Source: Bacteroidota bacterium (GTDB lineage: Bacteria > Bacteroidota > Bacteroidia > NORP154). From it: 64,000 bases of DNA. Location: contig JACZWC010000003.1 in NCBI GenBank assembly GCA_022572355.1, forward strand, positions 81,242 through 145,241, given 5' to 3'. Shown in pieces: positions 40,499-49,860 of the stretch. A model generated the notes under the pieces. The model was not told where the DNA came from and searched no databases. It saw only the letters and a list, made by a program, of their open reading frames with translations. Each line of letters opens with the position of its first letter. The first letter of the stretch is position 1. Both the position numbers and the translations under genes were made by a program.

Positions 40499-41569
40499 AT
40501 GAAAATTAATATTGCAGCATTTACTCTCTTAACATTATTATGTGTTCAGAACCTCTCATTTGCTGGAAATCCGGATAGACAGGGATCGGCAGGAGCGGCT
40601 GAACTATTAATCAACCCATGGGGAAGAAGTTCTGGCTGGGGAGGAGCCGGCATTGCCTCGATTAGGGGATTAGAGGCTCAATATTCGAATGTTGCAGGTA
40701 CTGCTTTCACTCGTAAAACAGAACTAATATTCGCCAGAACGCAATGGTTAAAGGGTACTGATATAAGTATTAATGCATTTGGTTTATCACAAAGGGTTGG
40801 TGAGACTGCTGTCGTCACATTGGGAATTGCATCTATGTCGTTTGGAGAAATAGAAAGAACCACTGTTGAAAATCCTGAAGGGGGCATAGGATTTTTTTCG
40901 CCTTCTTTTTTTAATTTTTCTCTTTCCTACGCGAAAGAGTTTTCGAGAAGTATTTACGGAGGGCTTACCTTTAAAGTAATTTCAGAATCAATATCAGACG
41001 TTAAAGCATCGGGGGTGGCATTTGATGCAGGAATTCAATATATAACCGGATTGAAGAAAGGGCAGAAGGACAACTTAAAATTTGGAATTGCATTGAAAAA
41101 TGTAGGTCCTACAATGAAATATTCTGGCGATGGTCTTTCTTTCAGGGACGTTATTTCCAGCAGTGAAGTTGACTTAACAATTGAGCAACGTTCTGCTAAA
41201 TATGAATTGCCATCTTCATTAAGCATGGGGGCTTCTTATGACATCCGATTCGGCGGGTCTGATTCATTGGATATTCCTTCTATGCATAGAGTGACGCCAG
41301 CGTTGACATTCAGCGCTAATTCATTTAGCAAGGATCAGCTCAGAATTGGTGTGGAATACGCGTATAAGACGTATTTTATGGTTAGGGTTGGTTATGTATA
41401 TGAAGGAGGTAAGGAATCTACTACATTCTTAACGGGCCCTACGGCAGGGATAACTTTTGAAGTTCCGTTGGGCAATAAAAGCGGAACCACCATGGGAATT
41501 GATTACTCGTACCGTGACACCAATCCATTTACAGGTGTGCATTCTATTGGACTAAGATTTAGTCTCTAA
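40499..41569 (+). CDS. PorV/PorQ-like outer-membrane barrel protein
   Basis: The 356-residue protein starts with a signal peptide (MKINIAAFTLLTLLCVQNLSFA) and then has the PorV/UPF0164-type opening GSAGAAELLINPWGRSSGWGGAG and a barrel ending in GIDYSYRDTNPFTGVHSIGLRFSL, with the terminal aromatic-x-Leu pattern of outer-membrane proteins. PorV-type barrels shuttle T9SS cargo from the translocon to the attachment complex. The gene follows the large secreted protein by 47 bases, so it may be a dedicated partner. The family assignment is good; the partner role is inferred. Confidence 0.8.
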   Translation: MKINIAAFTLLTLLCVQNLSFAGNPDRQGSAGAAELLINPWGRSSGWGGAGIASIRGLEAQYSNVAGTAFTRKTELIFARTQWLKGTDISINAFGLSQRVGETAVVTLGIASMSFGEIERTTVENPEGGIGFFSPSFFNFSLSYAKEFSRSIYGGLTFKVISESISDVKASGVAFDAGIQYITGLKKGQKDNLKFGIALKNVGPTMKYSGDGLSFRDVISSSEVDLTIEQRSAKYELPSSLSMGASYDIRFGGSDSLDIPSMHRVTPALTFSANSFSKDQLRIGVEYAYKTYFMVRVGYVYEGGKESTTFLTGPTAGITFEVPLGNKSGTTMGIDYSYRDTNPFTGVHSIGLRFSL

Positions 41570-41715
41570 TCAATATTAGCCTAATTGCTCCTGACCGCAA
41601 GTATTCTATCAGATACCAGATAGGCTTTTAAAGACTAAACACGAGCATCCAATTTTATTTCTTATCTTAGATAAAGTAATGTGCAACTGATTTATCATCT
41701 TTAACCATTTCACAA

Positions 41716-42180
41716 GTGGAATATTTTACTAAAGAGGGTTTGAAAAAGTTCATGGAAGAGTTGAATCAACTGAAATCAGTTGAGAGGCCTTCCATAACCA
41801 AACAAATAGCTGAAGCGAGGGACAAGGGCGACCTGTCGGAAAATGCCGAGTATCATGCTGCAAAAGATGCCCAGGGAATGTTGGAATTAAAGATCGCCAA
41901 GTTAGAAGCAATTGCCGCTGACGCCCGAGTATTGGACGAGAACAACCTGGACACCTCAAAAGTGGTGATACTCACCACGGTGAAGATCAAAAACAAAGAT
42001 AACAATGCAGAGATGGAATACATGCTGGTGGCGGAAAGTGAGTCGGATCTGAAGGCTGGAAAAATTTCTGTTGATTCTCCGATGGGAAAGGGTTTATTGG
42101 GCAAGAAAAAAGGTGAGATCGCTATTATTAAAGTTCCCAACGGTAAAATGAAATTTGAAATAATGAAGATCTCGCGCTGA
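41716..42180 (+). CDS. greA: Transcription elongation factor GreA
   Basis: The 154-residue protein has the N-terminal coiled coil with the acidic tip region ERPSITKQIAEARDKGDLSENAEYHAAK and a C-terminal FKBP-like domain with SPMGKGLLGKKKGE. GreA stimulates transcript cleavage by stalled RNA polymerase. The start is GTG at 41716, giving MEYFTKEGLKKF, which matches the usual N-terminus; no ATG is better placed. The HIT gene follows six bases later. Confidence 0.95.
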   Translation: MEYFTKEGLKKFMEELNQLKSVERPSITKQIAEARDKGDLSENAEYHAAKDAQGMLELKIAKLEAIAADARVLDENNLDTSKVVILTTVKIKNKDNNAEMEYMLVAESESDLKAGKISVDSPMGKGLLGKKKGEIAIIKVPNGKMKFEIMKISR

Positions 42181-42186
42181 GCGGTT

Positions 42187-42588
42187 ATGGCAAGTGTTTT
42201 TTCAAAGATCATAGAGGGTGACATTCCTTGTTATAAAATTGCTGAATCAGAAGATTATTTTGCCTTCCTCGATATAAATCCTCTTACAAAAGGGCACACA
42301 CTCGTAATTCCAAAGCTAGAGACCGACTATCTTTTTGATCTGGATAATGATAACTATTCAGGTTTGATGCTTTTTGCTAAGCGCGTAGCCATTGCCATTA
42401 AAAAGACAATTGAATGTGAAAGGATTGGTGTTGCAGTTATAGGACTTGAAGTTCCTCATGCCCACATTCATCTTGTTCCGATTAACGGAATTTACGATAT
42501 AGATTTTTCTAAACCTAAGCTCGCACTTTCTGAAACCGAATTTATGGAGATTGCCACCAGTATCGCTGCAGTGTTCAACGAGCGGTAG
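42187..42588 (+). CDS. HIT-family nucleotide hydrolase
   Basis: This 133-residue protein has the HIT fold markers FSKIIEGDIPCYKIAE and FAFLDINPLTKGHTLVIPK and the catalytic triad HAHIHLVPI. HIT enzymes cleave nucleoside phosphoramidates or dinucleoside polyphosphates. It lies just downstream of greA, a common Bacteroidota pair, and ends convergent with ruvC. Confidence 0.92.
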   Translation: MASVFSKIIEGDIPCYKIAESEDYFAFLDINPLTKGHTLVIPKLETDYLFDLDNDNYSGLMLFAKRVAIAIKKTIECERIGVAVIGLEVPHAHIHLVPINGIYDIDFSKPKLALSETEFMEIATSIAAVFNER

Positions 42589-42596
42589 TGAGAAGG

Positions 42597-43151
42597 TTAT
42601 ACCTTGCGGCCTGGATTATCACTTAAGAATGCCTTCCAGCCGGAGTAACTCTTGCCAGCCGTTCCAAGATCCTTTTGAAAATAGTGACAAACAGCTGCTG
42701 CCAGTCCATCCGTTGCATCCAAATGCTTGGGCATCTTTTCTATAACCAACAATGATTGGAGCATTGATGCCACCTGCTCCTTAGAAGCGTTTCCATAGCC
42801 TGTAATGGCCTTTTTTATTTTTTTGGGAGAGTATTCAAATATGGGTATATCCCGGTATAGTGCAGCTGCCATGGCCACTCCCTGCGCCCTTCCCAATTTC
42901 AGCATGGATTGAACATTTTTTCCGAAAAATGGCGCCTCTATTGCCAATTGGTCTGGTTTATACTCGGTGATCAGGGAAAGTGTTTTTTCAAAAATCCTTT
43001 TGAGCTTATCTGCGTGGGTTGGAAGCTTGTTTAGAAACAATACATCAAGTGTGATGAGTTTCATGGCCGATCCCTGAACGTGTATCAGGCCATAACCCAT
43101 GATGGTAGTTCCAGGATCAATACCTAAGATTACCCTGTCTTCGTTAGCCAA
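42597..43151 (-). CDS. ruvC: Crossover junction endodeoxyribonuclease RuvC
   Basis: The 184-residue protein carries [17 protein letters not shown] with the first catalytic Asp, [11 protein letters not shown] with the Glu, and [17 protein letters not shown] with the last acidic pair. It resolves Holliday junctions with RuvAB. Length is typical. It lies 30 bases downstream of the TPR gene on the same strand. Confidence 0.96.
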   Translation of the reverse strand: MANEDRVILGIDPGTTIMGYGLIHVQGSAMKLITLDVLFLNKLPTHADKLKRIFEKTLSLITEYKPDQLAIEAPFFGKNVQSMLKLGRAQGVAMAAALYRDIPIFEYSPKKIKKAITGYGNASKEQVASMLQSLLVIEKMPKHLDATDGLAAAVCHYFQKDLGTAGKSYSGWKAFLSDNPGRKV

Positions 43152-43180
43152 TATTTAATGATTTTTACAAATCTGTGAAA

Positions 43181-44383
43181 TTATAGACCCATCTTCTTCT
43201 TTAGCGCAGCATATTTTGCGTCGTCACCTACTCTAACATACAAACGAAGCAAGCTTTGCAATACCACCGTATCTTCGTTATCTATTACGAGTGCTGCTTC
43301 GAAATAGGGAATTGCCTGTCCAAAAATATTTTCTGCCCTCGCCTTTTCTTTGGCATATTCCTCATTGGATTTTATATCCTTCGCCACTTCCATAATCTTT
43401 ACACCTTCGTTATAAAACATAACACCGAGGTTATAATTTGGAAGAAACGATGAAGGGTCTATTTCCAAGGCCTCCTTAAAGTCTGCTGCCGCTTTATCAA
43501 GGTCCCCATTTTTCTGATGCAAGGTTCCTCTTACCATATACAATGCATTGTTCTCCGGATCATATTCAATATCAGCTCCAAGTCTCTTCATCAACTCATC
43601 CGACTTACCCAATGCAATTGACAAATCAACTTGTTCTCGTACCAGAACTGCATTGTCGTAAAACCGCTTCCTGCCCATTTCAACATATTCCAATGCCTTC
43701 ACCGTGTCTTTTTCTTCCTGCATTAATCTGCTCATAGATATGTAGATCATCGGATCGTTGTAATTCATCCCTATTAATTTCGTGAGATGCACCTTTGCCT
43801 TTTCATCGTCACCCATTTTATTTGCAGCATAATACTTGTAGAGGATGATCTTTTTTTCGGAAACATTGTTTCTGGCCAGGTCTTTGCCGGTATCATACTG
43901 CAAGCAACCATGTACAAGCTCATAGAGATGGGCAGCTTCCGCATACTTTTCATCAAAATATTTATCCTGCCCTTCAAAGAAGCACAAAATTGCAGCCGTC
44001 ATGAGAAAAACTTTCGTGGAGTCCTTCAGCGTTTTTTTCTCATCTTCCTCAATGCATTTCAACAAACTCTCCGTGGCAATGCGAATAGCATCCAACTCAA
44101 TGTCCTTTCTTTTCTGCTGGTGAATCATCAGATAAGTCCTTCCCCGATAATACCACATTTTTACGCTGTTCGCCGTCTTGGGGTGTACCGCTGCCAAATC
44201 AATGTACTTCTTAGCCTCTTCAAGCTCATCATACTTCTCCTTTATTCCAGCCACCATGCTTCCATCAACTGCAGTTATGGAAGTTAGCCCGATTGCCTTG
44301 GCCGCACTCTGAACATTGTTCTTTTGGGCCAAGGCTATCGCTGAAGTCAAAAGCAAGACAATGAAAAAATAAATCTTTCTCAT
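43181..44383 (-). CDS. Exported TPR-repeat protein
   Basis: From the ATG at 44383 the product has 400 residues with a signal peptide (IYFFIVLLLTSAIALAQ). It contains several tetratricopeptide repeats, for example MIYISMSRLMQEEKDTVKALEYVEMG and LYMVRGTLHQKNGDLDKAAADFKEALEIDPSS. It is probably periplasmic and a scaffold for protein contacts. A longer frame to 44422 would bury the signal peptide and is rejected. Similar proteins are common in Bacteroidota, but no specific role is known. Confidence 0.82.
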   Translation of the reverse strand: MRKIYFFIVLLLTSAIALAQKNNVQSAAKAIGLTSITAVDGSMVAGIKEKYDELEEAKKYIDLAAVHPKTANSVKMWYYRGRTYLMIHQQKRKDIELDAIRIATESLLKCIEEDEKKTLKDSTKVFLMTAAILCFFEGQDKYFDEKYAEAAHLYELVHGCLQYDTGKDLARNNVSEKKIILYKYYAANKMGDDEKAKVHLTKLIGMNYNDPMIYISMSRLMQEEKDTVKALEYVEMGRKRFYDNAVLVREQVDLSIALGKSDELMKRLGADIEYDPENNALYMVRGTLHQKNGDLDKAAADFKEALEIDPSSFLPNYNLGVMFYNEGVKIMEVAKDIKSNEEYAKEKARAENIFGQAIPYFEAALVIDNEDTVVLQSLLRLYVRVGDDAKYAALKKKMGL

Positions 44384-44487
44384 ATTGTTAATTTTTCGGT
44401 TATCTGTTATTCCTCGTTTCAAATACTATACCAAAGGGACAACCTCCAGAGGTAGATCAAGATGATGCGGCGTTAATAGATCAATAT

Positions 44488-47424
44488 CTATTTCACTGTA
44501 TAAGTAGCTCTCGATATGGGGTTACCCGTCTTATCCAGTTGGCTAAATTTTCCATAGCCCAGGGCATCCACTTTCTCTTTGAACAGATATTTATTCCCAA
44601 CAACCAATATGACCATATTATTCGGTCTGATTTCCTCTCTAGCCAATTTGTTAATGTCAGCTTTAGAAAGGCCTCTAACCACTTCAGCTTGCTGTTCCTT
44701 GAAGTCTTTTGGGAGCTTAAAATGGAGAATTGTGTTTAAGTAACCGAGTTTTTGAAATGCCGTTTCATAATTCAATACATCTCTTTGCAAGATATTTGAC
44801 TTCGTAAATTCCAGTTCCTCATCTGTGATTCCATTTTCTACATAGTTATTAATCTCCTTCATAAATTCCACAATTGTGCTGTCTGTCTGGTCCGCTTTCA
44901 CCGTTGCCTGCGCCCTGAATGCACCTGGATAATCACCTCCAGAAAACCCTGATCGCGCACCATAAGTAAATCCCTTGTCCTCCCTTAAATTCAAATTGAT
45001 CCGGCTGTTAAAAGCTCCTCCCAATGCGAAATTCATTACAGTACTTTGAAAATTAACTCCTGTAGCATCAAATTTATTAGAGATATGGCCTATCACAACT
45101 GTTGTATTTGCCGACTTATAATCTGACTGATGAACTACAAACACCTTCGTTTTTTCATATTTAGGCAGCTCTTCCATGCTTAATTCTGGCATCTGGACAG
45201 CCTTCGCTTTCCAACTCTTCAGAAATCCGAGCTTTGCTATCATCTCATCCTTGTCAAAATCTCCTACCGCAATAACATTGGTCACTGACGGTGAATAATA
45301 CGTCTCATAATAAGATTTTAGATCAGCCAACTTCAATTTATGCACTTGATTGTAGGTACCCGTAAAGTGTGAGCCCAAAAATGTTTTGCCATAAATCAGT
45401 TTATTAAACACTTTTTCTGCAGTTATGGTTCCACTGCTTTTTTGTGATTTAATACTGGCAAGAACTTGTTTTTTAACACGATCAAAATCCTCTTCATCAA
45501 ATCCAGGCCTGTATAACTTCTCCTCAAGAATTTTTAATGTTGCGTCCAGGTTTTCCTTAAAAGAAATGATAATAATATTCGATTGCACCCCGCCCGCAGT
45601 AATGCCAATGTCACTTCCTAGACGCTCAAGTTTGGCACTGATCTCTTCAGTGGTAAAATTCTGCGTGCCTTCATTCAACAATGCAGCTGTTAAAAAAGCT
45701 GCACCCTGTTTAGAACCCTTATTACCGTCAACTATGTGCCCGCCCTCCATGCTCATTAGAATAATGACCTTGGAATTTTCTTTGTATTGAGTAGTACTAA
45801 TTTGCAAGCCATTATCAAATTTTTCCGTATAATAATCAGGAATAACCGCTTCCTTTTGATCCCCTTGTGTCGGTTGAACACTTCTGTCAAAACTGTCCTT
45901 GGCCTTATTGTAAACCAAGCCTTTATACTCTGCAGGCAATTCAACGCTTATAGCTGCATAGGGATTGAAGCTCTCCTTTTTCCATTTTCTTCTCTTTATC
46001 ATATCCGCTTCAGTTTTAATCTCTGGAAGAGGCCAGATATTTACAAACAACGCATTTCGGCCCTTTATATATCTTTCATGCACTCTAATAAGGTCTTCCT
46101 TGGTGACGCGTGCATACCTATCCAGTTCATCCTGAATATTCCTTTTTCTACGTGAGAACATTTGCCATTGAGCCAACATCAGGGCTTTTTCAAAAATACT
46201 CTCTCCCTGATCCCATATGGCCGAACGTGTTACTTCTTTAGCACGGAGCAAGGCATCATCCGTAATGCCTTCCGCTGAAAAATCATCTAATGTTTTCCTT
46301 ATCAATATTTCGGTATCGTTGAATGATATTTGCGTTCCGTCTTTTAATACGGGATATGCATATATATGAATTGAAAATTCCCCGCTCAACTCCCTTGCTT
46401 GGTGAAATACAAAGGCTATTGGTGCCCTCTTGGATTTTACAAAATTCTTATAAAAAATAGAGTTATTACCAGATCCCATTATATCTGCCAGTAAGTCCAA
46501 CGCTGCCTCATCCCTGTGATATATTGGCACACCTTCAAAAGTCATTGTCGTTAAGGGTTGATAAATATCATCCCGGCTATTGGCGTACTTGTCATCCGGA
46601 ATAATAACTTTAGGCACCCTTTGCTTTACCACTTCTGGCCCAGCAGGAATGGAACCAAAATATTTTACGGCATAGGCCAACACCTCCTTGGGATTCACAT
46701 CACCTGTAATACCTAAAATTGCGTTATTCGGGCCATACCATCTCAAAAAGAAGTTTTTCAAATCACTTTCATCGGCTCTGTCCAAATCATCCGAATACCC
46801 AATTACAGGCCAGCTATAGGGATGGCCAGAAGGATACAAATTTTGACCCGCTATCTCCCACATCAATCCATAGGGGAGATTAATCTGGTTCTGCATTTTT
46901 TCCTTCTTTACCACTTTCCTCTGATTCTCAAAACCTTTTTTCGTCACTGCGTCGTGCAAGAATCCCATTCTATCTGCCTCTAACCACAAACAGGTCTCTA
47001 CCATGCTGTTTGGAACAGTTTCATAATAGAAAGTAAAGTCATTCGTCGTAAAGGCGTTATTGCCACCGCCGCCTTTACCTACAATTCTGAAATGATCTTC
47101 ATCCCCGACATTATCAGACCCCTGAAACATCATATGCTCAAAAAAGTGGGCAAAACCCGATTTCCCAGGGGTTTCTCTTGCTGAACCCACGTGATAGGAA
47201 ACAGATACTATAGCAATTGGATCAGAGTGATCCTCATGAATGATAACAGTAAGCCCATTCGACAATTTCCATTTTTCATAGGTGACTATATTTTTACCTG
47301 GAATTGCCTCCACTTTTTCAATAAGGACAGGTGCTCCAGGATCAGCAGTAGCTGCCTCTTTTGTTTGAGCAGAAAGAAAAGTTGAAACGAATATACTAAG
47401 AGTAAAGAGTACGAAATTTTTCAT
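44488..47424 (-). CDS. M16-family zinc peptidase (two-domain)
   Basis: The 978-residue protein has a signal peptide and two M16 halves. The N-terminal half has the inverted zinc motif HFFEHMMF (HxxEH) near residue 92, with the distal Glu in LEADRMGFLHDA. The C-terminal half lacks HxxEH and carries the RE..GFTYGARS substrate-binding region, as in pitrilysin-like enzymes. It is likely a periplasmic protease that degrades peptides. It is divergent from the flippase-like gene; the intergenic region holds an inverted repeat. Confidence 0.93.
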   Translation of the reverse strand: MKNFVLFTLSIFVSTFLSAQTKEAATADPGAPVLIEKVEAIPGKNIVTYEKWKLSNGLTVIIHEDHSDPIAIVSVSYHVGSARETPGKSGFAHFFEHMMFQGSDNVGDEDHFRIVGKGGGGNNAFTTNDFTFYYETVPNSMVETCLWLEADRMGFLHDAVTKKGFENQRKVVKKEKMQNQINLPYGLMWEIAGQNLYPSGHPYSWPVIGYSDDLDRADESDLKNFFLRWYGPNNAILGITGDVNPKEVLAYAVKYFGSIPAGPEVVKQRVPKVIIPDDKYANSRDDIYQPLTTMTFEGVPIYHRDEAALDLLADIMGSGNNSIFYKNFVKSKRAPIAFVFHQARELSGEFSIHIYAYPVLKDGTQISFNDTEILIRKTLDDFSAEGITDDALLRAKEVTRSAIWDQGESIFEKALMLAQWQMFSRRKRNIQDELDRYARVTKEDLIRVHERYIKGRNALFVNIWPLPEIKTEADMIKRRKWKKESFNPYAAISVELPAEYKGLVYNKAKDSFDRSVQPTQGDQKEAVIPDYYTEKFDNGLQISTTQYKENSKVIILMSMEGGHIVDGNKGSKQGAAFLTAALLNEGTQNFTTEEISAKLERLGSDIGITAGGVQSNIIIISFKENLDATLKILEEKLYRPGFDEEDFDRVKKQVLASIKSQKSSGTITAEKVFNKLIYGKTFLGSHFTGTYNQVHKLKLADLKSYYETYYSPSVTNVIAVGDFDKDEMIAKLGFLKSWKAKAVQMPELSMEELPKYEKTKVFVVHQSDYKSANTTVVIGHISNKFDATGVNFQSTVMNFALGGAFNSRINLNLREDKGFTYGARSGFSGGDYPGAFRAQATVKADQTDSTIVEFMKEINNYVENGITDEELEFTKSNILQRDVLNYETAFQKLGYLNTILHFKLPKDFKEQQAEVVRGLSKADINKLAREEIRPNNMVILVVGNKYLFKEKVDALGYGKFSQLDKTGNPISRATYTVK

Positions 47425-47523
47425 AACGAGAATATATTTTGAGTTATTTGTTAACCAGATTATTCAAAGAGGAACAAATTTAATTATTTTACCTTATAGA
47501 AAGAGAAAACTTCCTCTTTTTCA

Positions 47524-47562
47524 TTGTATTAATAATTGGCCATTCATGTCCAATTAATACAA
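47524..47562. repeat. Long imperfect inverted repeat between divergent genes
   Basis: TTGTATTAATAATTGG (47524-47539) and CCAATTAATACAA (47550-47562) pair over 13 bases with a three-base bulge and a 10-base loop. It has no T-run and lies between divergent start codons, so it may be an operator or cruciform rather than a terminator. Confidence 0.45.
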
Positions 47563-47606
47563 AACATGTACCATCTTCGCATGACAATGTTCACACTCTC
47601 TGAAAA

Positions 47607-48647
47607 TTGAAGGCTCCTGCAAAAAAGGCGTGGATATCATCCCTGATCAAAGGATCCGTAATTGTCCTTTCATTTGCCTTCATTTACAATCAAATTTTTT
47701 ACGAGGAAAACCTCACAGATATAGCAGACGCAGCTTCTCAAATGGTAACGACTTCATCGGACTTGCTGTTATTGGCACTAGTTTTTGCAATGATGTTTTT
47801 GAATTGGGGAATTGAATCGCTGAAATGGATGTTTCTAATTCAAAAGATTGAATCAATTTCTTATGGGAGATCATTTAAAGCTGTTTTGGCTGGAACCTGT
47901 GTGAGTATTTTTACTCCCAACCGGATTGGAGAGTTTGGCGGCAGGGTGTTTTTTTTGAAACAAGGCGACAGGATTCAAGCATCATTAATAACAATTTTAG
48001 GCAGCATGGGCCAATTGATGATCACATTCATTCTCGGTTCTATTTCCCTGCTTATCTACCTTGCCTATTATTTCGAGGGTGGGTTGAACAATTATTGGTT
48101 GTACTCCATTTCTTTTTTGGTGATGATCTCCATATTCTTTTGTCTTTTATTTTTTATGAATGTGCAGTTCGCAACCAATCTTTTAAATAAACTCCCAAAA
48201 TTCTTTATCAATTATTTGAAAGAAAAATTACAGTTGAAATGGAGAAAATATACCGAGGTATTCTCATTCTACTCTTATAAAGAGCTCATTTACCTTCTCC
48301 TCCTCAGCCTGGTGAGATACGGCGTATTTACACTTCAATTCTACCTGCTACTTGTCCTTTTTGAAGTAGATTTAAAATTTTCAGAGGCCATCCTTATGAT
48401 TGTTTTGTCATTTTTCGTATTGGCCGCAGTTCCAACCGTTGCACTAACTGAACTTGGTGTCAGGGGTTCGGTTTCTATATTTTTCATCGGGCTGGTAAGC
48501 ACCAATACACTGGGAATCCTGGTTTCCTCATTTGCATTATGGATTATTAACTTGGTAATACCAGCACTTATTGGCTCTTTATTCGTTCTGGAGCTGAACT
48601 TCTTTCGAGCCTCCACTGTTCAATCCGAAACGAAAGATTTATCTTAA
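47607..48647 (+). CDS. Flippase-like / LPG synthase transmembrane-region family protein
   Basis: The 346-residue protein has about eight hydrophobic helices and the family motif TPNRIGEFGGRVFFLKQGD, seen in the membrane part of lysylphosphatidylglycerol synthase and related proteins. ALTELGVRGSVSIFFIGLVS lies near the end. These proteins move or modify lipids in the cytoplasmic membrane. The start is TTG at 47607 (MKAPAKKAWISSL), as no ATG precedes the first helix. A glycosyltransferase gene follows 34 bases later and is probably in the same operon. Confidence 0.8.
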   Translation: MKAPAKKAWISSLIKGSVIVLSFAFIYNQIFYEENLTDIADAASQMVTTSSDLLLLALVFAMMFLNWGIESLKWMFLIQKIESISYGRSFKAVLAGTCVSIFTPNRIGEFGGRVFFLKQGDRIQASLITILGSMGQLMITFILGSISLLIYLAYYFEGGLNNYWLYSISFLVMISIFFCLLFFMNVQFATNLLNKLPKFFINYLKEKLQLKWRKYTEVFSFYSYKELIYLLLLSLVRYGVFTLQFYLLLVLFEVDLKFSEAILMIVLSFFVLAAVPTVALTELGVRGSVSIFFIGLVSTNTLGILVSSFALWIINLVIPALIGSLFVLELNFFRASTVQSETKDLS

Positions 48648-48681
48648 CGATGACTGGCAAAGCACGAAACAAATCTCAATA

Positions 48682-49809
48682 ATGGCATATTTGATTGCTG
48701 CAAGCATTTTTACCCTTGCTTATTGTGTACTGATGCTATTCTACACTTACGGCTGGCTCAAACTCACTAATAAGGAATCCGGGCCGATCGTGCAACCAAG
48801 CACCCTGATCAGCGTGATTTTATCAGTGAGAAATGAAGAAAAAGTTATTGAAAATTGCCTCTTACACTTGGCCGGGCAGGATTATCCTACACATTTGTTT
48901 GAAATATTGATTATCAACGACAACTGCTCAGACGCCACCATTCAGGTTGCCAATTCATTTATTAGTTCAAAATCGGATTTCAATTGTACAATATTGGAAC
49001 TCCGGGACCAATCTCCACTAACCAACAACAAGAAAGAGGCCATTACCTTTGGAGTATCAAAAGCTTCGGGTGAGCTTATAATTACTACTGATGGCGATTG
49101 TACAATGGGAGCTTCCTGGCTATCTACTATTGCGGCATATTATGAAGGAAATAGACCCAAAATGATTTCCTCCCCGGTAGTTTTTCAGGCGCAAGCTTCA
49201 TTTGCCGGCAATCTTCAGGCCTTAGAATTCATTGGTCTTGTAGCATCCGGAGCAGCATCGATTGCTACAGGCCATCCTGTTATGTGCAATGGCGCAAATT
49301 TAGCTTATGAAAAAACAGTTTTCAACCAGGTTGACGGTTTCGCTGGGGATAAATCTGCTTCAGGGGACGATATTTTCTTAATGTACAAGATTGCCAATTT
49401 CCACCCTGGAGGAGTTCATTTCTTAAAAAACGATAAGGCAATTGTAACAGCAGAACCAGTACAGACCATCAACGGTTTTTTAAACCAGCGCATGCGTTGG
49501 GTATCTAAAACCAAACTGTTGAAGGACACATATTCATTTATGGTGGCAATTATCGTATATGGCACCAATTTATTATTGGCAGTTGGAGCTATTCTTTTGA
49601 TTGCTTCACCTGATTTCAACGAATTGCTTTTTATACTTATCTTTAGCGCCAAATTTATCATCGATTTTATATTTTTATTTGTTGCAACCAGCTTTTTCAA
49701 AAAGGGAAATTTAATGTGGTATTTTCTTCCCTGTGAGATATTGAATGTATTTTACGTTTCAATTATCGGGTTGATAGGTTCACTTAAACAATATTCCTGG
49801 AAGAATTGA
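48682..49809 (+). CDS. Glycosyltransferase family 2, membrane-bound
   Basis: The 375-residue protein has an N-terminal helix, the GT-A domain with STLISVILSVRNEE, ELLIINDNCSD and TTDGDCTMGASWL (DxD-type), the QxxRW-like QRMRWVSKT, and C-terminal helices. This is the layout of processive GT2 synthases and lipid glycosyltransferases. With the flippase-like protein upstream it suggests a lipid-glycan step at the cytoplasmic membrane. Substrate unknown. Confidence 0.88.
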   Translation: MAYLIAASIFTLAYCVLMLFYTYGWLKLTNKESGPIVQPSTLISVILSVRNEEKVIENCLLHLAGQDYPTHLFEILIINDNCSDATIQVANSFISSKSDFNCTILELRDQSPLTNNKKEAITFGVSKASGELIITTDGDCTMGASWLSTIAAYYEGNRPKMISSPVVFQAQASFAGNLQALEFIGLVASGAASIATGHPVMCNGANLAYEKTVFNQVDGFAGDKSASGDDIFLMYKIANFHPGGVHFLKNDKAIVTAEPVQTINGFLNQRMRWVSKTKLLKDTYSFMVAIIVYGTNLLLAVGAILLIASPDFNELLFILIFSAKFIIDFIFLFVATSFFKKGNLMWYFLPCEILNVFYVSIIGLIGSLKQYSWKN

Positions 49810-49860
49810 TATTCAACTGAAATACTGGATTATTTTCTGTTGGAATTTGGAAAGAAAAGA

